In this document: piece by piece, positions 7,249 to 15,779 of the stretch
How the letters are laid out: every line of letters begins with the position of its first letter
Numbering within the stretch: position 1 is the first letter of the stretch
Assembly (NCBI RefSeq): GCF_006716565.1
Contig: NZ_VFPG01000001.1
Location: 2,108,001-2,172,000 of the forward strand
Reading direction: 5' to 3'
DNA: 64,000 bases
Origin: Nocardia bhagyanarayanae
GTDB lineage: Bacteria; Actinomycetota; Actinomycetes; Mycobacteriales; Mycobacteriaceae
Made by a program: the position numbers and the translations under genes
Notes under the pieces: model-generated
Databases searched by the model: none
What the model was told of the DNA's origin: nothing
The model's input: the letters and a program-made list of their open reading frames with translations, nothing else

Positions 7249-8499
7249 TCAGGACCGCTCGACCTCGATCGTCATGCCCGCGGCACGCAGCCGATCGGTC
7301 AGCGCGTCACCCATGGCCGCGGCCGGGGTGAGGATGCCCGCCAGTTCGGGCTGCTTGTCGGTGTCGAAGGCAAGGCACAGTCCGGCCTCGCCGAGCATGA
7401 CGGCGGTGGCCTGGTACCCGGGATCGCCCTTACCGGCGAACGTCGCGACGTACTTCGCGCCGGAAGTGGTGCGCGCGTAGGTCTTCATGGTGAACCAGCC
7501 GCTGCGCCGGGCCTCTTCGCTCGGTCCCGTGCCCGGCTTCGGCAGCACCCGGTCGAGCAGCTTGCGGCCCGCCGAGACCCGCGACAGCAGCGCGCCGGTG
7601 GCCATGGTGGCCACGATGCCGCCCGCCATGCCCGCCGCGACCAGCGGCGCGACCGCCGACTTCCCCGCGTTCATCACCTCGCGGTAGCGGAAATTCTTGC
7701 CGTACGGCCAGCCGAGCAGGCCGTTGCTGCGGCGCACGATCTTGGTGTTGTGCGCGGCCATCACGAAGGTGGTCACCCAGCCGTCCAAGCTCGGGTCGAT
7801 GCTGCTCGCCCGCTGCAAAGCCTGGTCGCTCTGGCGGCCGACGTCGGGATCCATCGACTTGTCGGGGCTGAGCGAGTACGGGTGCGCGAGCACCGAGGCC
7901 TTGCTGGAATCGGCGGCGATGGCCTCCATCATGGCCCGGCCCGAATCGATGGTGCCGCCGCTGACGCCGCCCTTGAGGTAGGCGATCAGTGTGGTGTCGG
8001 TCAGCTCGCCCGTGTTGTCCGCGACCGTGCTGCGGTACAGCTGATACACGCTCAGGTCGGACGGAATCGAGTCGTATCCACAGGAATTGACGATCTTCGC
8101 GCCGGTGCGCGCGGCCTCGTCGTGGTAGTTGTCGATGGCCTCGCGGATGAACAGCGGCTCACCGGTGAGATCGGCGTAGTGGGTGCCCGCCTTCGCGCAG
8201 GCGGCGACCAGCGGCAGGCCGTAGCGCAGGTACGGGCCGACCGTGGTGACCACGACCTTGGTGCGCGCGGCCAGCGCGTCGAGCGCGGCCTGATCGGTCG
8301 AGTCGGCCACCACCAGGTCCCACGCCGCGGCCTTCGGGCCCAGCTCCGCGCGGACCTTGGTGAGCTTGTCCAGCGAGCGGCCCGCCAGCGCGATGCGGGC
8401 GTCCGAGGGCGCCGCGTCGAGCAGGTACTCCGCGGTGAGCTTGCCGACGAAACCCGTCGCGCCGAACAGAGCGATGTCGAATTCGCGGTTGTCTGCCAT
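7249..8499 (-). CDS. Saccharopine dehydrogenase-like / trans-acting enoyl reductase family protein
   Basis: The N-terminus carries a Rossmann fold (FDIALFGATGFVGKLTAEYL, GATGFVG nucleotide loop at about residues 10-20) followed by LAGRSLDKL and VVTTVGPYLRYG. The body is typical of the trans-acting enoyl reductase family found in mycobacteria (Rv2953 and Rv2449c are members). Those proteins reduce enoyl intermediates during complex lipid assembly or act on unknown substrates. Length is 416 residues. I use ATG 8499, with AGGAG 11 bases upstream; a GTG at 8511 sits directly on that Shine-Dalgarno and is less likely. Mature substrates cannot be assigned from this window. Confidence 0.82.
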   Translation of the reverse strand: MADNREFDIALFGATGFVGKLTAEYLLDAAPSDARIALAGRSLDKLTKVRAELGPKAAAWDLVVADSTDQAALDALAARTKVVVTTVGPYLRYGLPLVAACAKAGTHYADLTGEPLFIREAIDNYHDEAARTGAKIVNSCGYDSIPSDLSVYQLYRSTVADNTGELTDTTLIAYLKGGVSGGTIDSGRAMMEAIAADSSKASVLAHPYSLSPDKSMDPDVGRQSDQALQRASSIDPSLDGWVTTFVMAAHNTKIVRRSNGLLGWPYGKNFRYREVMNAGKSAVAPLVAAGMAGGIVATMATGALLSRVSAGRKLLDRVLPKPGTGPSEEARRSGWFTMKTYARTTSGAKYVATFAGKGDPGYQATAVMLGEAGLCLAFDTDKQPELAGILTPAAAMGDALTDRLRAAGMTIEVERS

Positions 8500-8542
8500 G
8501 TGTCTCTTCACTCCTGATGGATGCCGTGGCGTGCGGTGCGGG

Positions 8543-10030
8543 TCAGGCTTTGCGCCCGGCCCTCGGCTGCCGCGCCTTCTTCGCCGCGGTCTTCTTGGGT
8601 GTGGTCGCCGATGCGGACGCGGCAGAGCGCGGCCGCGCGGTCTTGGTCGGCGCGGGCGGCGGGTTCTCCGCCAGCCACTGTTGGTGCGCCTTGCCCAGTT
8701 CGGTGACCGGTGGTTCGTCGTAGAGCCACTCGCGAGAGATCCGATGCCAGTTCGCGGTGGCGTTGAGCTGGCCGAGCATGCCGAAGGTGAGGAAGTCGGC
8801 GCGGCGGGAGAACAGGTGTTCCGGCGGCAGGTTCTGCTGCTTCATGCCCGCGAACTCGCTGGCCCTCGGGTCCACCGCGAGCAGGAACGCGCCGCTGGCC
8901 AGCTCGGGTGTGATGGTCAGCTCCTCGTCGACAAGACACCATTCGGAGGCCGCGAGCACGTATTCCAGGCACTCCTCGGCGCCGATCTCCTCCGGCGAGT
9001 CGATCACGCCGCGCTGAATCATCAACTCGCGCAGGTCCTCCGCGCGGTCCTCGGCGGCCGCGCGCAGGCAGATCGTCTCGAACCGCACGTGCTCGGGATC
9101 CATCCGGTTGAACAGGCCGAAGTCGAGGAAGCCGACGCGGCCGTCGTCGACGAGCAGCACATTGCCGGGGTGCGGGTCGCCGCAGAACTCGTTGAAGGTG
9201 AACAGCGAGCCGACGTAGAACCGGTAGATGATCTCGCCGATCCGGTTGCGCTCGTCCTCGGGGAACTGGCGAAGCTCCTCGAAACCCTTACCGGGCAGAT
9301 ATTCGCTGACCAGCACCCGCGTGGTGCTGAGCTCGGGCAGCGAGCGCGGCACCGCGATGAACGGATGCCCCGCGTAGAGCTCGGCGATCTGCAGCTGGGT
9401 GACGGCCTCGTTCTGGTAGTCGAGCTCGCCCTCCATGTTCAGCCGCAGCTCGTCGAGGACGGCGGGGGTGACCCACGGCATGGCGGAGGTCAGCACCTTG
9501 CGAAACATGTTGAGGTTCTTCAGATCCGCGCGCACCGCGGCGTCGATGCCCGGGTACTGCACCTTCACCGCGACCACCCGGCCGTCGCGCAGCGTGGCCC
9601 GGTACACCTGGCCGATCGAGGCCGCCGCGATCGGTTCGGGGTCGAACTCCGCGAAGATCGCCGTGAGCGGCTGGCCGAAATCCTCCTCGACGACCTGCCG
9701 CATGGCGTCGAAGGAGACGGTCGGCGCGGCGTTGCGCAGCACGGCGAGCCGCTTCTGGAAGCGTTCGCGATGATCCTCGGGCACCAGGTCCAGATCGAGC
9801 ACCGACATCATCTGTCCCAGTTTCATGGCCACGCCCTTCATGGTGCCCAGCACCATGACCACCTGCTCGGTGGTGCGGATCATGGACTCCTCGGCCATCT
9901 TGGCGCGCACGGCCTCGGATCTGCCCCGCATGGAAAGCCTCGTGCGCTGCGTCCGCAATACCGAACTTGCGGCTACGGCACCCAGCTTGGTGCCACGAGC
10001 AAGCCGGGAAGTCGGTACTTGCTTCGCCAT
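8543..10030 (-). CDS. ABC1/UbiB-family atypical protein kinase
   Basis: The 495-residue protein shows the ABC1 signatures in order: the KxGQ motif (AMKLGQMMSVLDLDLVP, about 75-91), the alanine-rich nucleotide loop AAASIGQVYRA, the lysine in VVAVKVQYPG, the catalytic loop FCGDPHPGNVLL and the metal-binding LDFGLF. Family members support quinone or lipid metabolism and are ATPases rather than ordinary kinases. The C-terminal 35 residues are Pro/Ala/Lys-rich (KTARPRSAASASATTPKKTA) and probably disordered. ATG 10030 has GGAGG seven bases upstream. It lies downstream of a TetR gene on the same strand, separated by 351 bp with inverted repeat copies. Confidence 0.9.
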   Translation of the reverse strand: MAKQVPTSRLARGTKLGAVAASSVLRTQRTRLSMRGRSEAVRAKMAEESMIRTTEQVVMVLGTMKGVAMKLGQMMSVLDLDLVPEDHRERFQKRLAVLRNAAPTVSFDAMRQVVEEDFGQPLTAIFAEFDPEPIAAASIGQVYRATLRDGRVVAVKVQYPGIDAAVRADLKNLNMFRKVLTSAMPWVTPAVLDELRLNMEGELDYQNEAVTQLQIAELYAGHPFIAVPRSLPELSTTRVLVSEYLPGKGFEELRQFPEDERNRIGEIIYRFYVGSLFTFNEFCGDPHPGNVLLVDDGRVGFLDFGLFNRMDPEHVRFETICLRAAAEDRAEDLRELMIQRGVIDSPEEIGAEECLEYVLAASEWCLVDEELTITPELASGAFLLAVDPRASEFAGMKQQNLPPEHLFSRRADFLTFGMLGQLNATANWHRISREWLYDEPPVTELGKAHQQWLAENPPPAPTKTARPRSAASASATTPKKTAAKKARQPRAGRKA

Positions 10031-10189
10031 CGAGGTACCTCCATTGGTGCCGCGGTCGTAGCCGACGGGACACGCTGGCGCGGGCTCGCGTGACCACGTT
10101 GGGGGCGGTGACCAACCCCACTGTGGCACCGCTCGCGTTCAGAGTAACCAACCGCGCGGCATTGTCGAACCGACCGTCACAGACAGGTG

Positions 10190-10303
10190 TGCCGCTGCCT
10201 TCGCTCGGGCCGTGCGTGGTCCGGGGACGGCAGCGCCTACTGTGCGTATCTCCGACTCCGCCCCGGCCGTGCGGGGCCAAGGATGGACTGCGTCCGGCAG
10301 CGC
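10190..10303 (-). repeat. Two inverted copies of the 60-bp dispersed repeat
   Basis: Read on the minus strand, 10303 to 10242 gives GCGCTGCCGGACGCAGTCCA and ends in GGAGATACGCAC. A second, shorter copy follows at about 10237 to 10190 (GGCGCTGCCGTCCCCGGACC). They are 66 bp apart, the same spacing as the pair at 48152-48278. The rest of the 351-bp gap (10031-10381) should contain the promoter of the ABC1 gene, but I see no clear boxes. Confidence 0.7.
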
Positions 10304-10381
10304 CCGTCTGCCGAACGCGTCCCGAGTGAAGGTGACATTCGGTCTGTCCGGTGGGCTCGTGGACGCCTTCGGTCGGGCGCG

Positions 10382-11062
10382 CTACGCGGGCGAGCCGGTG
10401 TCCGGCCTGGGCAGCACGTGCGGCTGCTGGTTGAACTTCTCCCTGGAGCCGCCCGCCTTCGCCATGCCCTCGATGGCGCTCCAGGCCATCATCGTCAGGT
10501 AGTCGATGACCTCTTCGCGCGACATCGATTTGTCGGTGGTCCACCAGTGGGTTGCCAGCTGGATACCGCCGACCAGCACGTAGGACCACAGCATCGCGCC
10601 CGTGGTGTCGAGGCCGAGCGCGCCCGCCTTGTCGGCGATGACGGCGGAGACCACCTCGGCGAACAGCTTCTCGAACTCGGCGAGCGAGGACGCGTCCGAG
10701 CCGCTGCCCATGATGAAGCGGTACACCTCGGGGTCCTCGTCGACAGTGCCGACGTACGCGGCCAGCGCGGTGCGCACCAGCTCGAACTCGTCGGCGTCGA
10801 GGCTGATCGCGCCGTACACCCTGGGCATCAGCGTGGTCTCGATGAACCGCTGCATGGTCGCGTGGACCAGGTCGTTCTTGTCGGAGAAGTACCGGTAGAG
10901 CACGGTCTTGGAGACGCCGATCTCCGCGGCGATCTCGTCCATGCCCGCGTTGCTGCCGCGGGTGCGGACAGCGGCAAGGGTGCCGTCGACGAGTTCCTCG
11001 CGGCGGTCGATCTTGTGCTGCCGCCATCGGCGCTTGCGGCCGTCCATCCGGCCGGTGCGCAC
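10382..11062 (-). CDS. TetR-family transcriptional regulator
   Basis: The N-terminal TetR helix-turn-helix spans RREELVDGTLAAVRTRGSNA, then GMDEIAAEIGVSKTVLYRYF and SDKNDLV. The all-helical C-terminal ligand domain follows (AMLWSYVLVGGIQLATHWWT, then MTMMAWSAIEGM-like helices). Its ligand and targets are unknown. The standard start is GTG 11062, but there is no ribosome-binding site before it. The frame continues upstream with plausible sequence (STEDLVDIGERAERPAA) to a CTG at 11116 preceded by GAGGGAG at good spacing, so a non-standard CTG start is possible. It is divergent from the DUF445 gene. Confidence 0.85.
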   Translation of the reverse strand: MRTGRMDGRKRRWRQHKIDRREELVDGTLAAVRTRGSNAGMDEIAAEIGVSKTVLYRYFSDKNDLVHATMQRFIETTLMPRVYGAISLDADEFELVRTALAAYVGTVDEDPEVYRFIMGSGSDASSLAEFEKLFAEVVSAVIADKAGALGLDTTGAMLWSYVLVGGIQLATHWWTTDKSMSREEVIDYLTMMAWSAIEGMAKAGGSREKFNQQPHVLPRPDTGSPA

Positions 11063-11252
11063 CGCAGCCGGTCGCTCGGCGCGCTCACCGATGTCGACAA
11101 GGTCTTCGGTGGACAGCGTTGGCTCCCTCGTTCGTAATGGTCGTGGACTTTCAGCTTAGGTGCAGGCCACCCAGCGTAGGTCCGTTTGGGTGCCGGATGC
11201 GGCAGGAACCACACATCGGTGCCCCGCGCCCGCGGCACAGCAGAATGGAGAC

Positions 11253-12653
11253 ATGGAGAAAGCTCCCGGCAACACAGCGGCACGAGCCACGGGCCCGGAG
11301 GCGGCAGCGGAGCGCGACCACGCAGGGGACCGCGACCGCCGTCCGTCCGATACCGCGGTCCTGGCACCGCCGACCCCGGCTGGGCCGACCGGGTTCTTCG
11401 TCGACGAGGCCGCCAAACGGCGCGACCTGTGGAAGATGAAAGCCGTCGCCACGGGCTTCCTCGCCTTCGCGACGGTGGTCTACCTGTTCTGTCGCTGGCT
11501 GGAATCGCGCGGCGGGGGCGGCGACTGGGTCGGGTACGTGCGCGCCGCTTCGGAGGCGGGCATGGTCGGCGCGCTCGCCGACTGGTTCGCGGTGACGGCG
11601 CTGTTCCGGCATCCGCTCGGTCTGCCGATTCCGCACACCGCGATCATCCGCAAGAAGAAGGATCAGCTGGGAGCCAGCCTCGGCAGCTTCGTCGGCACGA
11701 ACTTCCTCGCGCCGGAGGTGGTCTCGGCCAAGGTGAACTCGGCGCAGATCTCGCTGCGCGTCGGGCGCTGGATGGCCGACCCGCAGCACGCTGCGCGCGT
11801 GGCCCAGGAGAGTTCGACGATCCTGCGCGCGGTGGTCGGGGTGTTGCGCGACGAGGACGTCGAGCAGGTCATCGACAACACGATCGTCAAGCGGATCGCC
11901 GAACCGCTGTGGGGGCCGCCGATCGGCCGGGTGCTCGCCGAGCTGCTCGCCGACAACCGGCAGCTGCCGCTGCTGGAACTGCTCGCCGAGCGCGCGCACC
12001 AGTGGGCGCTCGGCAGCCAGGAGACCATCGACCGGATTGTTTTGCGCGACGCGCCGCAATGGGCTCCAAAATTTGTAAACATTCTGCTTTCAGAAAAGAT
12101 CTATCGCGAGCTCGTCGAGTTCACCTGGAAGGTGCGGTCGAATCCCGAGCACGAAGTGCGATTGGCCGCGAATCGCTTCCTGGAGGAATTCGCGAACGAC
12201 CTGCAGTACGACGACGCGATGATCAAGAAGGCCGAGCGGATCAAATCGCAGATCATGGGCCGTGAGGAAATCACCGGCATGGCCGAGGCGACCTGGCGCG
12301 CGGCGAAGCGGCTCATCCTGGAATCCGCGGACGATCCGAACAGTACGTTGCGCCGCAAAGTGGGGGAGAATGTGCAGCAACTCGGTGAGCGGCTGCGCGA
12401 CGACGCCGAGATGCGAGCGAAGGTGGACGGCTGGATCGACCGAGGGGCGCGCTACCTCGTGTCGAACTACGCGAGCGAGATCACCACGCTGGTCACCGAC
12501 ACGGTTGCCAGGTGGGACGCCGAAGAGGCGAGCAAGAAGATCGAATTGCAGGTCGGTCGCGATCTGCAATTCATCAGGATCAACGGAACGGTCGTCGGAT
12601 CGCTGGCCGGGCTGGCGATCTACACGGTTTCGCACCTGTTGTTCCAAGGTTGA
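11253..12653 (+). CDS. DUF445-family membrane-anchored protein
   Basis: The 466-residue product has a disordered, charged N-terminus (residues 1-45), one hydrophobic segment (ATGFLAFATVVYLFCRW, about 66-82), the DUF445 hallmark GYVRAASEAGMVGALADWFA followed by VTALFRHPLGLPIPHTAIIR, a long helical central region, and a C-terminal hydrophobic segment (VVGSLAGLAIYTVSHLLF). The family (YjiN/YheB-like) is widespread but has no firm biochemical function. ATG 11253 has a GGAG only two bases away. The -10-like CAGAAT six bases upstream suggests a leaderless transcript instead. A strong hairpin follows at 12660. Confidence 0.85.
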   Translation: MEKAPGNTAARATGPEAAAERDHAGDRDRRPSDTAVLAPPTPAGPTGFFVDEAAKRRDLWKMKAVATGFLAFATVVYLFCRWLESRGGGGDWVGYVRAASEAGMVGALADWFAVTALFRHPLGLPIPHTAIIRKKKDQLGASLGSFVGTNFLAPEVVSAKVNSAQISLRVGRWMADPQHAARVAQESSTILRAVVGVLRDEDVEQVIDNTIVKRIAEPLWGPPIGRVLAELLADNRQLPLLELLAERAHQWALGSQETIDRIVLRDAPQWAPKFVNILLSEKIYRELVEFTWKVRSNPEHEVRLAANRFLEEFANDLQYDDAMIKKAERIKSQIMGREEITGMAEATWRAAKRLILESADDPNSTLRRKVGENVQQLGERLRDDAEMRAKVDGWIDRGARYLVSNYASEITTLVTDTVARWDAEEASKKIELQVGRDLQFIRINGTVVGSLAGLAIYTVSHLLFQG

Positions 12654-12659
12654 GAAAAC

Positions 12660-12690
12660 AGCACGCCGGCGGTTTGCCGGGAGCGTGCTA
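12660..12690 (+). terminator. Hairpin after the DUF445 gene
   Basis: AGCACGC (12660-12666) pairs with GCGTGCT (12683-12689), and inside it CCGGC pairs with GCCGG. It starts seven bases after the stop codon. Its right arm overlaps the left arm of the inverted repeat in the next promoter. Confidence 0.6.
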
Positions 12691-12728
12691 ACAGTGTGCT
12701 TGCAAGAGTTAGCACCCTGCCCTAGAAT
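12685..12728 (+). promoter_or_regulatory. Promoter of the XRE-hbhA operon with a perfect inverted repeat
   Basis: A -35 TTGCAA (12700-12705) and a -10 TAGAAT (12723-12728) are separated by exactly 17 bp. The inverted repeat GTGCTAAC (12685-12692) / GTTAGCAC (12708-12715), with a 15-bp spacer, brackets the -35 box. This is a natural place for a repressor, possibly the XRE protein encoded next. The half-site resembles GTGCTAA of the HrcA CIRCE element, but the arms are turned inside out, so CIRCE is unlikely. Confidence 0.65.
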
Positions 12729-12758
12729 TGAATCCGTACAACCGCCAGAAGGTGAGTG

Positions 12759-13262
12759 ATGGCAGACCATCCCGAGGTTTCCGCCGAGTACACCGACGGT
12801 CCGTCCGAGCAATCGGCGGGCGTCGGCGAACGAGGGGGTCGCGTCGCGAACGCGGCGCACGACATCGGAGGTTTCATCAGGGCGCAGCGCGAGGCGGCGC
12901 AAGTCTCCCTGCGTCAGCTCGCCGCACTGGCGGGGGTGAGCAATCCGTACCTCAGTCAGATCGAGCGCGGGTTGCGCAATCCCTCCGCCGAGGTACTCGC
13001 GCAGATCGCGAAGGCGCTGCGGGTGTCCTCGGAGGTGCTGTACGTACGGGCTGGCTATCTCGAGCAGCGGCCGCACAGTCCGGTCCGGGATGCCCTGCTT
13101 GCCGACACGGAGATCAGTGAACGGCAGAAGCAGGTGCTCCTGGAGATCTATGAATCGTTTCGCCGGGAAAACGGAGGGAACGAGCCAGGGGGGGAATGGG
13201 ACAGCGACGTTCCGCGCACGACAACCGACACTCCGCCACGCCAGGAGAACGAAAAAATATGA
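12759..13262 (+). CDS. XRE-family helix-turn-helix regulator (Rv0474-like)
   Basis: The 167-residue protein has a Cro/C1-type HTH in the middle: IGGFIRAQREAAQVSLRQLA, then ALAGVSNPYLSQIERGLRNP and LAQIAKALRVSSEVLYVRAG (about residues 37-96). Acidic, disordered tails lie on both sides. ATG 12759 has AGAAGG seven bases upstream and sits about 24 nt from the predicted transcription start. Its TGA overlaps the hbhA ATG (ATGA), so the regulator and the adhesin are co-transcribed and translationally coupled, as in the M. tuberculosis Rv0474-Rv0475 pair. It may autoregulate through the inverted repeat in the promoter. Confidence 0.88.
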   Translation: MADHPEVSAEYTDGPSEQSAGVGERGGRVANAAHDIGGFIRAQREAAQVSLRQLAALAGVSNPYLSQIERGLRNPSAEVLAQIAKALRVSSEVLYVRAGYLEQRPHSPVRDALLADTEISERQKQVLLEIYESFRRENGGNEPGGEWDSDVPRTTTDTPPRQENEKI

Positions 13263-13924
13263 CCGAGAAGACCGCAACAGTCAGCAAGCCTCTGTTCGCC
13301 GCCGTCGGCGCCGGGGATGCCGTCTACACCGCCGCCCTGGATGTCGTCACCCAGGTGCGTGAGCGCGCGGCCTCCGCCGATGTGCCCGGCCGGGTGGAAG
13401 AGGCCCGCGAGCGCTTCGCCAACGTGCCCGCCGACGTGCAGGCTCAGTTCGAGACGCTGCGCGAGCGGCTGTCCGGCCTCCCCGCCGAGCTGCCGGACGA
13501 CCTCGCCGAGCTGCGCGAGAAGTTCACCTCCGAGGAACTGCGCAGGCTGGCCGAGGAGTACTACAACAAGGTGCTCGACCTGTACGCCGACCTGGCCGTC
13601 CGCGGCGAGGAGACCGTCGAGCGGCTGCGCGCCAACCAGCTGGTCGAGGACCAGATCGACCGCGTCGAGACCCTGTACAAGGACGCGGCGGGTCGCGCCG
13701 AAGAGGTCCTGGAGCGCGTCAACGGCCTGATCGGCCGCCCCGGCAAGGCCGAAGAGGAAGAGGAGCCCGCCACCGAGCCGGTCGTCGAGGCCGAGGTCGT
13801 CGCGGTGACCACCGAGACCGCGCCTGCCGCCGAGAACGGCGCGCCGAAGAAGGCTCCGGCCAAGAAGGCTCCGGCCGCGAAGAAGGCCCCCGCCGCCAAG
13901 AAGGCCGCGCCGAAGAAGGCGTAG
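13259..13924 (+). CDS. hbhA: HbhA-like heparin-binding hemagglutinin / lysine-rich surface adhesin
   Basis: The 221-residue product has the HbhA layout: a short N-terminus (KPLFAAVGAGDAVYTAALDV), a long coiled coil (about 25-165, with ELREKFTSEELRRLAEEYYN as the conserved core), an acidic linker (EEEEEPATEPVVEAEVVAV), and a C-terminal Lys/Ala/Pro tail of KKAPA/KKAAP repeats. In mycobacteria this tail binds heparan sulfate and is lysine-methylated. HbhA has also been linked to intracellular lipid inclusions. The tail here is shorter than in M. tuberculosis and is set off by the acidic linker. The start overlaps the upstream stop (ATGA). Confidence 0.88.
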   Translation: MTEKTATVSKPLFAAVGAGDAVYTAALDVVTQVRERAASADVPGRVEEARERFANVPADVQAQFETLRERLSGLPAELPDDLAELREKFTSEELRRLAEEYYNKVLDLYADLAVRGEETVERLRANQLVEDQIDRVETLYKDAAGRAEEVLERVNGLIGRPGKAEEEEEPATEPVVEAEVVAVTTETAPAAENGAPKKAPAKKAPAAKKAPAAKKAAPKKA

Positions 13925-13931
13925 TGCTCAC

Positions 13932-13971
13932 GGCCGGACGTAGTCCGTCGACGGTCCGCGCACGGTCGCGG
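13932..13971 (+). repeat. Partial copy of the 60-bp dispersed repeat
   Basis: GGCCGGACGTAGTCCGTCGA followed by CGGTCCGCGCACGGTCGCGG matches the first two thirds of the reference copy at 4631. It sits directly after hbhA. Confidence 0.6.
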
Positions 13972-14013
13972 CGACGGCGGCGGCACGGGTAACGCGCCGG
14001 TCGGACACGCCTC

Positions 14014-14047
14014 GACGCCCCCGCACAGCCTGCTGTGCGGGGGCGTC
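14014..14047 (+). terminator. Strong terminator hairpin after hbhA
   Basis: GACGCCCCCGCACAG (14014-14028) pairs perfectly over 15 bp with CTGTGCGGGGGCGTC (14033-14047) around a CCTG loop. It separates the hbhA operon from the DUF2516 gene. Confidence 0.8.
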
Positions 14048-14065
14048 GCTCGTATCATGGGTCAG

Positions 14066-14362
14066 GTGAATACCGTGCACGGGTTGACCGGACTGATTTT
14101 GCTGGTGTTGTGGCTCGTTGCGCTGGGCGCGACGATCTTCGCGCTGATCCACGCCATCCGCCAGCGGCCGGACGCCTTCACCGCGGTGGACAAGCAGACC
14201 AAGCCGATCTGGTTGGCGATCCTGGGGGTGTCGCTGCTGCTTCTGCTGCTCTCGCCAGCTGGGCTGGGGCTGCTTGCTTTCGTGGCGATCATTGCCACCG
14301 GTATTTATCTGGCCGATGTGCGGCCCAAGGTGGACGAGATTCAGCGCGGTCCGCGCTGGTGA
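14066..14362 (+). CDS. DUF2516 small membrane protein (Rv0476-like)
   Basis: The product (98 residues from GTG 14066) has three hydrophobic segments: LTGLILLVLWLVALGATIFA, PIWLAILGVSLLLLLLSPAG and GLLAFVAIIATGIYLADV. Between the first two is a conserved polar loop (HAIRQRPDAFTAVDKQTK), as in the DUF2516 family. It should sit in the plasma membrane; the function is unknown. An ATG at 14057 is in frame, but TATCAT (14053-14058) is a -10 box ending seven bases before GTG 14066, so a leaderless start at the GTG fits better. Its place after hbhA matches M. tuberculosis. Confidence 0.75.
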   Translation: MNTVHGLTGLILLVLWLVALGATIFALIHAIRQRPDAFTAVDKQTKPIWLAILGVSLLLLLLSPAGLGLLAFVAIIATGIYLADVRPKVDEIQRGPRW

Positions 14363-15779
14363 TCGGCTGACTGCTTGTCAGGCGCTCCGCAGGTAGGCGG
14401 TGCTGCGCGGTGCGTAGCTCAGCTGAGCCTGAAGTAGGCGTGATCCGCACGGCGAAACTGCCATTCGAGTGGACGCAATCCAGCGCGATCCGGGCGGCGC
14501 AGCTGGGCGAAGCGGGCGGGATCCGCACGGCGAGACCCGCATTCGAGTGGACGCAATCCAGCGCGATCCCGAGGTCGACTTCGGCTCGTCGCTGCCGCAC
14601 GCGTTCAGGGTCGGCTGGTGCGGTGAGGACGTGTGTGGCGAAATCGATCGGCGGTCTGCGCGTAACCGCCTTTCGAGTCGAACCACTGCTGTCTGGCGCT
14701 CTCGACCTTCGGCTGAGCGCGCCAGAGTTTCGCGGGATGCGCGGCAGCGTGAGGCGTAGATGTGGCATACGTAGGTGAAGTGGACCGCTGGCTGCATGGC
14801 GAAGCCGTCTTGGGGGTGCACGAGTCGATCATCTTGGTGGGACCTCTGCGCGCGTCGAGGTGGGCGGCTAGGCGGCGACCCCCGTGCGGCTTGATGTGGA
14901 CGAATCTTGGCGGTGGCCTTCGGGCGGCTCGATGTGGACGAATCTCGGCGGTGGCCTTCGGGCGGCTCTAGGTGGACGGCGGCTTGGTGAGACCTCGGCG
15001 GGGCATCGAATCGAGGACTGCTCGGCGGCGACCACGGGTACAAGGGCGGCGGCGGCTTGGGCGGCGATTTCTGCGGGTCTCGGCGGGGGCGGCGGCATGG
15101 CGGCGATATCCGCGGGGCTCGAGGTGCGCGGCAGCTTGGCGGCGACCCGGTGGGCTCGAGGGGTGGGCGGCGGCGCGGCGGTGGCTTCGCAGGGCCCGAG
15201 ATGAAGTACGGCTCGGCGGGCGAGCATCGGGGCCTCGGGGTGGATGGCGGCTTGGTGAGACCTCGGCGGGGCATCGAATCGAGGACGGCTCGGCGGCGAC
15301 CACGGGTACAAAGGCGGCGGCGGCTTGGGCGGCGATTTCTGCGGGTCTCGGCGGGGGCGGCGGCATGGCGGCGATATCCGCGGGGCTCGAGGTGCGCGGC
15401 AGCTTGGCGGCGCACCTCGAGCGGCTCGAGGGGTGGGCGGCGGCTCGGCGGGGACTTCGCAGGGCCCCAGATGAAGTACGGCTCGGCGGGCGAGCATCGG
15501 GGCCTCGGGGTGGGCGGCGGCTTGGCGGCGGCTCGGTGGGGCCAGGCAGCGGGCTCGGCGGCTGCCACGGGCAAAAGTGGACGGTAGCTTGGCGCCGACT
15601 GGCTGTGGGTAAAGAAATTTCTTGTGCTTGCCAGAGCAAGCGGACTGGGCGTTCGCGCTGGTAGGCGACCTGTGCGCCGGTGCCCTGCTGCTGGGCGGCG
15701 GCGCCTTTTTCGTGCTTGCACTAGCTAGCAGGCGGTACTTCGGGTTACTGTAATTATCAGTAACACAAAGGAGTGTCCG
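14363..15779. repeat. 1.4-kb gap with 78-bp and 268-bp direct repeats
   Basis: A segment containing GATCCGCACGGCGA and CATTCGAGTGGACGCAATCC-AGCGCGATCC occurs at 14442 and again at 14520 (period 78 bp). Further on, two long copies with a 268-bp period run from 14973 to 15240 and 15241 to about 15510. Both start GTGGA(C/T)GGCGGCTTGGTGAG, contain GGGCATCGAATCGAGGA, and include AGATGAAGTACGGCTCGGCG. Pro/Arg-rich frames open on the minus strand are a by-product of this composition, and one continues antisense through the hydrolase gene. I see no real gene. Confidence 0.75.
15744..15764 (+). promoter_or_regulatory. TetR-type operator upstream of the hydrolase
   Basis: GTTACTG (15744-15750) and CAGTAAC (15758-15764) form perfect 7-bp arms around the AT spacer TAATTAT. 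The site ends 15 bp before the ATG and just before the AAGGAG ribosome-binding site. Such TTACTG/CAGTAA palindromes are typical TetR-family operators. No TetR gene is adjacent. Confidence 0.6.

Noticed and set aside
12685..12715. CIRCE/HrcA heat-shock operator before the XRE gene
   Set aside because: The half-sites GTGCTAA and TTAGCAC are present but in the opposite order and with a 15-bp spacer, not TTAGCACTC-N9-GAGTGCTAA.
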